The position numbers were made by a program, and so were the translations under genes. From Candidatus Woesearchaeota archaeon UBA153 (GTDB lineage: Archaea > Nanobdellota > Nanobdellia > Woesearchaeales > UBA525), in assembly GCA_002503705.1 (NCBI GenBank), contig DASH01000070.1, positions 1 through 6,569 on the forward strand: a DNA stretch of 6,569 bases, read 5' to 3'. The stretch's first letter is position 1. Each line of letters begins with the position of its first letter. Below, piece after piece: positions 1 through 5,475 of the stretch. Below the pieces are notes generated by a model. It was not told where the DNA came from. It did not search any database and saw only the letters and a program-made list of their open reading frames with translations.

Positions 1-432
1 GTACTCCTTCACGCGGTTGAGGATGCTGTCAAGATAGTACTTCTGCACCGACTCCTCGAAAATCGTCCGCAGGAGCGCGTTCTCACGGACACGGTACGTG
101 TTCTTCACCTTCTCGACGATGAACAGGTCGCGCAGCCGCAAGAGCTGGCGGCGGATGTTGCTCGGCGCGACGCCCAGCATGACGAGCTTCTGCTCCTTCC
201 GCCGCTGGATCACCCTGCGCTCGACCTCAGTCGACGTCACGTCTTTCTCCGCGTCGAGGATGACGTGCAGGACGTCGACGACGACGTCGCGAGAATCGCC
301 GGGCTGTAAGAGTCCGAGACTGAGGCAGAGCTTGCGCACCAAGTCGCGCTTGGACAGGTTCGACGCCGGGCGCTCGTACTTGCGCAGCGTCAGCTCGGCC
401 AATGGCGTGTCGATGCTGATCTTCTTGACCAC
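1..432 (-). CDS. Winged-helix DNA-binding protein, 3' end cut by window edge
   Basis: The reading frame opens with GTG at 432-430 (Met-Val-Lys-Lys-Ile-Ser-Ile-Asp) and stays open for 144 codons to the left edge, so the C-terminus is missing. Residues 1-25 (ISIDTPLAELTLRKYERP) form a basic N-terminal segment, and 28-62 are helical (KRDLVRKLCLSLGLLQPGDS). A winged helix-turn-helix fits 66-118: helix TSTEVERRVIQRRKEQ, recognition-type helix APSNIRRQLLRLRDL (89-103), then a beta wing FIVEKVKNTYRVRE. A further helix begins near 120. The GTG start is supported by the in-frame coding pattern, a GGGGG ribosome-binding tract six bases upstream and a TATA box about 35 bases upstream. The overlapping TTG frame from 436 gives only a 69-codon shadow. 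From memory similar small wHTH proteins occur in DPANN-type archaea, but I cannot name a family. The gene has its own promoter and lies 114 bases after ileS. DNA binding is likely; its target is unknown. Confidence 0.8.
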   Translation of the reverse strand, partial: MVKKISIDTPLAELTLRKYERPASNLSKRDLVRKLCLSLGLLQPGDSRDVVVDVLHVILDAEKDVTSTEVERRVIQRRKEQKLVMLGVAPSNIRRQLLRLRDLFIVEKVKNTYRVRENALLRTIFEESVQKYYLDSILNRVKEY

Positions 433-438
433 TCAAAA

Positions 439-443
439 CCCCC
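439..443 (-). promoter_or_regulatory. Ribosome-binding tract (GGGGG) deciding the GTG start of the wHTH gene
   Basis: On the minus strand GGGGG precedes GTG at 432 by six bases (TTTTGA). It can pair with the CCUCC anti-Shine-Dalgarno sequence with one G-U pair. It is not a canonical GGAGG or GGTG, but its spacing favours GTG 432 over the neighbouring TTG at 436. Confidence 0.45.
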
Positions 444-458
444 GTTCGTTTCGGAACG
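443..458. promoter_or_regulatory. Inverted repeat at the predicted start of transcription, candidate operator
   Basis: CGTTC (443-447) and GAACG (454-458) are perfect inverted arms separated by six bases. The arm centres are 11 bases apart, which is one helical turn. The element sits 7 bases downstream of the TATA box and overlaps the expected transcription start of the wHTH gene, so a bound dimer would block polymerase. That the wHTH protein itself binds here is inference. Confidence 0.4.
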
Positions 459-465
459 ACGACAA

Positions 466-480
466 TTTATATACTTTTCG
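466..480 (-). promoter_or_regulatory. Archaeal BRE and TATA box for the wHTH gene
   Basis: Read on the minus strand, CGAAAAG (480-474) is followed directly by TATATAAA (473-466). This is a strong match to the archaeal TFB-recognition element plus TATA box. Initiation about 25 bases downstream would fall near 443-446 and give a leader of roughly a dozen bases before GTG at 432. This is the clearest promoter in the window and a main reason for the archaeal assignment. Confidence 0.8.
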
Positions 481-501
481 GAAATGAGCAGAATCTTTAG
501 C

Positions 502-534
502 AAAAAAGTAGAGTGCGTGAGCAACGCCGAAAAA
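502..534 (-). terminator. Archaeal-type T-tract terminator after ileS
   Basis: On the minus strand, 13 to 45 bases past the ileS stop, there is a run of five T (534-530) and a run of six T (507-502), with no stable hairpin. Archaeal RNA polymerase terminates on such T-tracts. The promoter for the next gene follows at 466-480, which is consistent with separate transcripts. Confidence 0.55.
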
Positions 535-546
535 CGAGAAGAATGC

Positions 547-3500
547 TTATTCGTGCTTCGTCGCCTTCTTCAACGCAATCGTCGCGTCCTTGCCCTTGAT
601 GCGCGCCGTGACGCGGTGCGTCCACTTCTCGCCCGGCGTGATCTCGCCGAGATGCAGGCTCGCCGCTCCTGTTCGGCCGCAGAGCTCTTTCTCGAACGCC
701 GAGATGCTGCTCGCGAGCTCGGGCGCCTCGATGCCGAGGACGATGACGTCATGCTTGCGCAGTCCCGCCTCCTTGCGCAGCTGCTGCGCTCGCCGGATGA
801 GCTCTCGCGCGAACCCTTCCGCCTCGAGCGAAGGCGTCAAGACCGTGTTGAGGAAGACGCTTCCTTTCGGGAACGAGCCCATCGCCCACCCCTCCGGCAC
901 GTCGCGCGTCGTGTTGAACAGCTCCTTGCGCAACACCTTGCCGTCGAGGGTGAACGTGCCGTTCTCCGCGTTCGCGAGGAGCGAGCCGATCTTTCCCTCG
1001 TGCCGTTGCACGAGCGCGAGCACGTCGCCCGTCTCGCGACCGAACGCCTCCGCGATCGCCCTCGGATTCGGGGACGCTTGGAGGGCCGCTTCCGTGAACG
1101 GCCGGAACGTGACGCTCTTCACGTTCACCTGCTGCTTGACGAGGTCGATCAAGTGCTCGGCCGCCTTGAGCGTCGCCGCATCCTTCGTCTCGACGACCAC
1201 TTCCGCGGCCGGCCAGCGAACGCCGAGCTTCGCCGTGTCGCGCGCCGCGAGGACCGCGCCGATCACGCTCCCGGCGAGGACGAAATCGTTCTCGAGCGCG
1301 GGATTGATGAGCTTCTCGTCATACTCCGGCCACGAGCACACGTGAACGGACTCTTCCGCGAGCGTCGAGACCGCGCGCAAGTCCTGATAGACGTGCTCGG
1401 CGAACATCGGGCTGACGACCGCGAACATCTTCATCGCTTCCAAGAGCGTCGTGAACGACGCGCTCAAGACCGCTTCCTTCTCGGCGTCAGTGCCCTGGTT
1501 CATCTTCTCGCGGACGAGCTGGATGTACGTCCGGCTCATGTCGAGCAACAGCGCTTCGATGAGGCCCGGGACCTCGTTCAAGCGGTACTCTTCCATCGCT
1601 GTCGTGACGCTCTTGATCGTCGAGTGCAGCCGGCTGAGCAGATAGCGCTCCTCGACACCCATCTTGCTCTGCTTCGTCTCATGCAGGACGACGCCGAGCC
1701 CCTTCATCTCGAGGACGAGGTTGTGCAGGTTCCAGAAGACGAGGAGGTTGCGATGCTTCACGTCCGCGTCGTCGAAGTTGTAGTTCATGTCGAGCCCGGG
1801 GTTCGCGGCGCCGAGCATGTAGTAGCGGAGCGTGTTCGCGCCGTACTTGTCGACGACCTCGTCCGGCAAGATGTAATTGCCGAGGCTCTTCGACATCTTC
1901 CGGCCTTGCGCGTCGTTGATGAAGCCGTGCATGTAGCACGCGTTGAAGCACCGCTTGCCGAACGCGATCATGGACGCGACGTGCAAGAGGTTGAACCAAC
2001 CTCGAATCTGGTCTTTCCCTTCAAGGATGAACGCGGCAGGGAACAACTCGTCGAACAGCTCTTTATTCTGCGGAAAGTCGAGGCAGTTCCAACTGCTGGT
2101 GCCTGCGTCCACCCACACGTCGAGGATGTCCGGAATGCGCTTCACGGTCCCCGAACAGGGTTTCTGAGTACAGGTCCATGTCGTTTCATCAATCCATGGT
2201 TTGTGCAAATCCTTCGGCATCTTTCCTTTGCCGACGTGCTGTTCCAGCTCCGCTTTCGAGCCGATGACGGTGACCTTGCCGCACGAGTCGCAACGCCAGA
2301 CTGGCACGGGAGTGCCCCAGTAGCGCTGCTTGGTGATGCTGTTGTCGCGCAGGTTGCGCAGCCACGAATCGAACGCGTTGTACGCGGCCGTCGGCACCCA
2401 TTTGATTCCGTCATTCTCCTTGACCATCTGCTCTTTCAAGTCTTCAACCTTGAAGAACCACTGCTTCGTCGCGCGGAAGACGACAGGCGAGTGGCACCGC
2501 CAGCAGTGCGCGTACTCGTGCTCGACGGGCACGGTCGCGATGAGCGCTCCTTGCTCGCGCAACTCTTCGACGAAGAATGAATCGTCCTTCTTCGCGGTCT
2601 TGCCGGCGAAGACGCCCATACCCTCTCCGAAGACGCCGTGCTCGTTGAGCGTGTTGTACGGCGGCAGGCCGTGCGCGTGACCGACCTCGTAGTCTTCCGG
2701 GCCGCAGCCGGGAGCGCAGTGGACGAGTCCGGAGCCCGCGCTCGTGTCCACGTACTCAGTGCTCAAGAGGACCGTATGGAGGCGCTCGTGCTTCCGCAGG
2801 TCAGCGTAGTCTTTCACGAGATTCTCGAACGGATGGTGATACTTGAGGTTCTCGAGCTTGCTCCCCTCGAACTCCTCTTCCAGCTCGTACGTCGCGTCAG
2901 CGACTCCCTGGATGACTGCGCCCGCGAGCGCGGTGGCGAGGATCCAATGCTCAGTCTTCCCCTCTTTCGTCACCTTGCATTTCTGATAACTCAGCTCAGG
3001 GTTGACCATGACTGCGAGGTTGAACGGTATCGTCCACGGCGTCGTCGTCCAGATGACGAGGAACGTGTCCTTCTGGCCCTCGACGCGGAACTTGACGAAG
3101 ACCGACTCTTCATTCACCGTCTGGTATTCGCACTCGTGCTTCGCGAGCGCGGACGCGCAGCTCGGACACCACGTGATCGTCTTGAGGCCTTCGTACAGTC
3201 GTCCTTCTTCGTGCGCGCGCTTGACGAGCCACCACTCGCCTTCGATGAACTCGTCGGCGATGCTCTGGTACGCATTGTCGAAGTCCATCCAGACGCCCAT
3301 GCGCTGGAACGACTGGTTCATCAGTTTCATGTTCCGGACGCTCAGCTCTTTGCACTCGGTGATGAACTTCGCGACGCCGTGCGCTTCGATGTCCTCTTTC
3401 TCCTTCAGACCGAGCTCTTTCATCGTCGCGTGTTCCGTGGGGAGGCCGTGCATGTCGTACCCTGCGCGGTCCCAGACGTTGTAGCCGCGCATCCGCTTAT

Positions 3501-3699
3501 AACGGAGCACCATGTCCTTCAACGCCTTATTCCACGCCGTGCCGATGTGGACTTTGCCGCTCGTGTACGGCGGCCCGTCGAGGAAATAGAACTTCGGGCC
3601 GTTCACGCCCTTCTCTTTTGCCTTCGCGTACGTCCCCTGGTCTGCCCAGAGCTTCAGCATGCCCTCTTCCGAACTCTTGAAATCGTACGCGCCAGGCAT
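547..3699 (-). CDS. ileS: Isoleucyl-tRNA synthetase, archaeal/eukaryal type
   Basis: This cytoplasmic class I enzyme attaches isoleucine to tRNA(Ile) using ATP. It is 1050 residues long, a normal length, and complete from ATG 3699 to TAA 547. The catalytic Rossmann fold shows FYFLDGPPYTSGKVHIGTAW (HIGH variant HIGT at 51-54), the archaeal-looking GYDMHGLPTEH (80-90), DVWVDAG (527-533), RGWFN (566-570) and KMSKS (601-605). The inserted CP1 editing domain, which clears mischarged Val-tRNA(Ile), has the Thr-rich WTTTPWTIP (217-225) and HCAPGCGPEDYEVG with the expected catalytic Asp336. Cysteine pairs suggest zinc sites: C178/C181 with C190, C399/C402, C470/C473 and C510/C515. An alpha-helical anticodon-binding domain spans about 680-830. 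The C-terminal region (830-1050, with ARELIRRAQQLRKEAGL at 964-980) is the archaeal/eukaryal kind, the class generally associated with low mupirocin sensitivity. The start is set by YDFKSSEEGMLKLW, the usual N-terminus of the family. No strong Shine-Dalgarno sequence is visible. Confidence 0.97.
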   Translation of the reverse strand: MPGAYDFKSSEEGMLKLWADQGTYAKAKEKGVNGPKFYFLDGPPYTSGKVHIGTAWNKALKDMVLRYKRMRGYNVWDRAGYDMHGLPTEHATMKELGLKEKEDIEAHGVAKFITECKELSVRNMKLMNQSFQRMGVWMDFDNAYQSIADEFIEGEWWLVKRAHEEGRLYEGLKTITWCPSCASALAKHECEYQTVNEESVFVKFRVEGQKDTFLVIWTTTPWTIPFNLAVMVNPELSYQKCKVTKEGKTEHWILATALAGAVIQGVADATYELEEEFEGSKLENLKYHHPFENLVKDYADLRKHERLHTVLLSTEYVDTSAGSGLVHCAPGCGPEDYEVGHAHGLPPYNTLNEHGVFGEGMGVFAGKTAKKDDSFFVEELREQGALIATVPVEHEYAHCWRCHSPVVFRATKQWFFKVEDLKEQMVKENDGIKWVPTAAYNAFDSWLRNLRDNSITKQRYWGTPVPVWRCDSCGKVTVIGSKAELEQHVGKGKMPKDLHKPWIDETTWTCTQKPCSGTVKRIPDILDVWVDAGTSSWNCLDFPQNKELFDELFPAAFILEGKDQIRGWFNLLHVASMIAFGKRCFNACYMHGFINDAQGRKMSKSLGNYILPDEVVDKYGANTLRYYMLGAANPGLDMNYNFDDADVKHRNLLVFWNLHNLVLEMKGLGVVLHETKQSKMGVEERYLLSRLHSTIKSVTTAMEEYRLNEVPGLIEALLLDMSRTYIQLVREKMNQGTDAEKEAVLSASFTTLLEAMKMFAVVSPMFAEHVYQDLRAVSTLAEESVHVCSWPEYDEKLINPALENDFVLAGSVIGAVLAARDTAKLGVRWPAAEVVVETKDAATLKAAEHLIDLVKQQVNVKSVTFRPFTEAALQASPNPRAIAEAFGRETGDVLALVQRHEGKIGSLLANAENGTFTLDGKVLRKELFNTTRDVPEGWAMGSFPKGSVFLNTVLTPSLEAEGFARELIRRAQQLRKEAGLRKHDVIVLGIEAPELASSISAFEKELCGRTGAASLHLGEITPGEKWTHRVTARIKGKDATIALKKATKHE

Positions 3700-3716
3700 G
3701 ACGTCAACCCTTCTCG

Positions 3717-3771
3717 TCGGTCGGCGCCCACGCGGGCAGTCCCGACAGGAAGCCGTCCAGGTCCCCGACCG
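3717..3771 (-). promoter_or_regulatory. GC-rich leader with alternative stem-loops upstream of ileS
   Basis: The 84-base gap before ileS can fold. A GCCC/GGGC hairpin (3726-3729 with 3734-3737, four-base loop) is flanked by GTCGG/CCGAC arms (near 3720-3724 and 3742-3746). A longer 7-base pairing, CGGTCGG/CCGACCG (3718-3724 with 3765-3771), competes for the same downstream arm. If transcription starts near 3750 the distal arm would exist only on read-through RNA from the AAA gene. A regulatory role is inference; GC-rich DNA folds easily. Confidence 0.25.
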
Positions 3772-3773
3772 GG

Positions 3774-3780
3774 TTTAAAA
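3774..3780 (-). promoter_or_regulatory. Possible TATA box for ileS
   Basis: The minus strand reads TTTTAAA (3780-3774) immediately after the AAA stop codon, within otherwise GC-rich DNA. Initiation would fall near 3750 and leave a leader of about 50 bases. No good purine-rich BRE precedes it (AATAATTC), so ileS might instead be co-transcribed with the AAA gene, whose 3' end has only a run of four T. Confidence 0.35.
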
Positions 3781-3783
3781 GAA

Positions 3784-5382
3784 TTATTGTTTTTTCGGCC
3801 TCACCGGCCGTCGAGGAGCCGGTGCCGTGCTTTGGAGGCGTTCGAGCGCGAGCGCCTCGAGCCTGTGTCGACGGACGATCTTTCCCACTTCCGCCTCGTC
3901 CTGCAAGGCCTCTTTCCCTCGCCCCTCGACCAGGTACTCGTCTAACGCCTCGAGGACGTCCTGTTCGCCGATACAGACGCCGCTCTTGATCGCGGCCTGG
4001 ATTGTCGCGGCGGTGAACGGGAGCTCTCCGTGTTTCGTCGCGCGACGGTTGAACGACGCCTGGACGCGTCGCGCGACACCCTTGATGTCTCTCCCCGCCA
4101 ACCCCTGGTCGTACAGCGCGGCGCCCACAGTTTCGACGTTGAACGATGCGTACTTGTTCGCGAACGCCTTCTCCAGCTTCAGCTTGAGGATCGCGCCCGT
4201 CTCTGCAGCGTTCTCAGGCCCGGGCGTCGCGACCGCGTACTCGGCAATCCTGCTGTCAAGCCCGCGGTCCACGTTCATCGGCCGGTTCGACGTGGTGACG
4301 AGGATGACGTTCTCCGGCAGCCTCTCCCCGAGGCCGTCGAGGCGGCGCATCAAGGTCTCGAGGATGTTCTGCTCTTCCGTACTGTTCTCCGTGTTGTCTC
4401 GGCTGTGGACGACCATGTCGACATCATCGATGACGAGCAGGTACGCTTTCTCCCCTTGCTTCATCTCTTCGAAGACCGCCTCGAAGGTCTTGCCGCTCTC
4501 GCTGAAAAACTTCGACTTCTGCTTGTTCGAGATCTGGAGGAGTTCTAACGGCACGCTCATCCCTGGCTCCAAGACGCGCTTCGCCCACTGATAGACGCTC
4601 CGGATCGTGCTCGTCTTCCCCGTCCCCGGCGGCCCGTACGCGTTGATCGTGCGCGGCGTCTCCGTCAGCTCGGACAGTCTCGGACCGTTCTTCCGTTCCG
4701 CTTTGTAGTCCGCGAGCAGAGCGAGCGATTGGCGCAAGACGCTCTTCAATGCCTCGTTCCCGATGACGATCTCCTCGTTGTTCGCGAGCTCGACTTTCGT
4801 CTGCTCGACCCGCTTCTCGAGCGAGACGGTCTCGGAGTTGCCGAACGTCTCCTTGCCGATGACGATGCCGAACGCGCCGACCGTCTCGCCGATCTCCTCG
4901 TACGCCGCGGCTTTCGAGGCGTTCCGAGCGTTGCTCGCGAACGCGCCGATCAACCCGGCGAGGAGCCGTTCTCCGTCCCCTTCATCGCGACTCGCCAAGT
5001 ACTGCTTGACCTGGTCGCTGAACGCGCCGCGCCACCGTTCCTGCAAGAGTTGCTGTTCGCTGAACCTTCCCGAAGCGTAGACTCCCTCGCCGTTCGCGGG
5101 GAGCGCATGCGCTCGCTGCACGTACGCCGCGGCGACGTTGACCGCGTACATGCTCAGGAACGGCCGTTTCACGCTCGCCGCGTACGCGCCGTTCACCGTC
5201 TTCGAGAGCGTCTCGTAGAGCGCTTCGTAGACCGCCAGGAAATCGGTGAGCACGTCGTTCTCGCGCTTGCTCAGCTCCGGCGTACCGCCGCCCGTCAGGG
5301 TGAGTTGCAGGTGGCCTGGCACGAGCCGTCGCTTCTCCTTGATGAGGCTCTCGTCGAGCTTGATCGTGTAGCTGTTCTTCAT
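3784..5382 (-). CDS. Classical AAA ATPase with unrecognised helical N-domain
   Basis: The protein has 532 residues, from ATG 5382 to TAA 3784. Residues 1-200 are mostly helical and match no domain I recognise. The AAA module spans about 205-470: Walker A GPPGTGKT (250-257, Lys256), a pore-loop-1 position KFFSES (291-296, so F-F-S rather than the usual aromatic-V-G), Walker B LLVIDDVD (315-322), sensor 1 TTSN (363-366, Asn366), candidate arginine fingers R373 and R378 in VDRGLDSRIAEY, and the sensor-2 region GLAGRDIKGVARR (427-439). This arrangement is that of hexameric remodelling ATPases (Cdc48/Vps4/katanin-like), not of clamp loaders. The Walker B carries Asp320 where most relatives have the catalytic Glu. 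The tail (500-532) is basic and Pro-rich (APAPRRPVRPKKQ). The gene lies 93 bases after the coiled-coil gene and 84 before ileS. It has a weak TATA-like element and no clear Shine-Dalgarno sequence. The AAA assignment is firm; the substrate is unknown. Confidence 0.9.
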   Translation of the reverse strand: MKNSYTIKLDESLIKEKRRLVPGHLQLTLTGGGTPELSKRENDVLTDFLAVYEALYETLSKTVNGAYAASVKRPFLSMYAVNVAAAYVQRAHALPANGEGVYASGRFSEQQLLQERWRGAFSDQVKQYLASRDEGDGERLLAGLIGAFASNARNASKAAAYEEIGETVGAFGIVIGKETFGNSETVSLEKRVEQTKVELANNEEIVIGNEALKSVLRQSLALLADYKAERKNGPRLSELTETPRTINAYGPPGTGKTSTIRSVYQWAKRVLEPGMSVPLELLQISNKQKSKFFSESGKTFEAVFEEMKQGEKAYLLVIDDVDMVVHSRDNTENSTEEQNILETLMRRLDGLGERLPENVILVTTSNRPMNVDRGLDSRIAEYAVATPGPENAAETGAILKLKLEKAFANKYASFNVETVGAALYDQGLAGRDIKGVARRVQASFNRRATKHGELPFTAATIQAAIKSGVCIGEQDVLEALDEYLVEGRGKEALQDEAEVGKIVRRHRLEALALERLQSTAPAPRRPVRPKKQ

Positions 5383-5415
5383 GGGTTCTCACGCTCGTCA
5401 CTCGCGGTTCGCGGG

Positions 5416-5425
5416 AAAAATATCT
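5416..5425 (-). promoter_or_regulatory. Weak TATA-like element for the AAA gene
   Basis: The minus strand reads AGATATTTTT (5425-5416) about 34 bases before the AAA ATG, with GC-rich DNA on its downstream side. Its spacing would give a leader of around 12 bases, as at the wHTH gene. The match to the archaeal TATA consensus is poor and the preceding bases are only partly purine, so co-transcription from upstream remains possible. Confidence 0.35.
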
Positions 5426-5438
5426 CTCAGTGACATGA

Positions 5439-5454
5439 ATAAAAAAAGGAAAAG
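5439..5454 (-). terminator. T-tract terminator after the coiled-coil gene
   Basis: Twenty-two bases past the TGA stop, the minus strand has TTTT (5453-5450), CC, then seven T (5447-5441), without a hairpin. This fits archaeal intrinsic termination and would separate, or partly separate, this transcript from the AAA gene. Confidence 0.5.
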
Positions 5455-5475
5455 TGTTGCTGGCCGACCTCCAGT

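Larger units (their letters stand above)
3704..3795 (-). other. Open -1 frame running from the AAA 3' end into the ileS leader
   Basis: From the A6 run at 3790-3795 the -1 frame of the AAA gene stays open to a TGA at 3706-3704, four bases before the ileS ATG. It reads TIIL, then L-N-P-V, then GDLDGFLSGLPAWAPTDEKG. Third codon positions in the last 20 codons are almost all G or C, like the real genes here, and the translation mixes hydrophobic and acidic residues sensibly. It has no ATG, GTG or TTG start of its own. If joined to the AAA frame by a homopolymer correction or a programmed -1 slip, the protein would be about 559 residues. Chance openness in GC-rich DNA is the main alternative, so this is not annotated as a gene. 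Confidence 0.25.

Noticed and set aside
98..487. Plus-strand 129-codon frame opposite the wHTH gene
   Set aside because: Its product is Ser/Arg/Thr-rich without domains and its end runs through the wHTH promoter, while the minus-strand frame encodes a coherent winged helix.
484..2580. Plus-strand open frame of 698 codons opposite ileS
   Set aside because: The translation is an Arg/Asp/Leu-rich, low-complexity product typical of the antisense of GC-rich codons, and the opposite strand carries an unambiguous IleRS. No promoter or start signal supports it.
3699..3706. TGACGTCA palindrome over the ileS start codon
   Set aside because: The same 8-mer occurs inside the ileS coding region at 744-751, where it encodes ordinary residues, so it looks like a product of base composition and not a dedicated site.
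3700..3783. tRNA or box C/D RNA in the gap before ileS
   Set aside because: No cloverleaf with a T-arm GTTC sequence and no C (RUGAUGA) or D (CUGA) boxes in the right order could be found.
2638..3945. Plus-strand open frame of 435 codons across the ileS start and the AAA 3' end
   Set aside because: It has the same antisense composition as the other shadows (Arg/Val/Glu/His-rich, no domain) and runs across two real gene ends.
4729..5433. Plus-strand open frame of 234 codons opposite the AAA N-domain
   Set aside because: It is an antisense shadow with no recognisable domain, covering a well-formed minus-strand gene.
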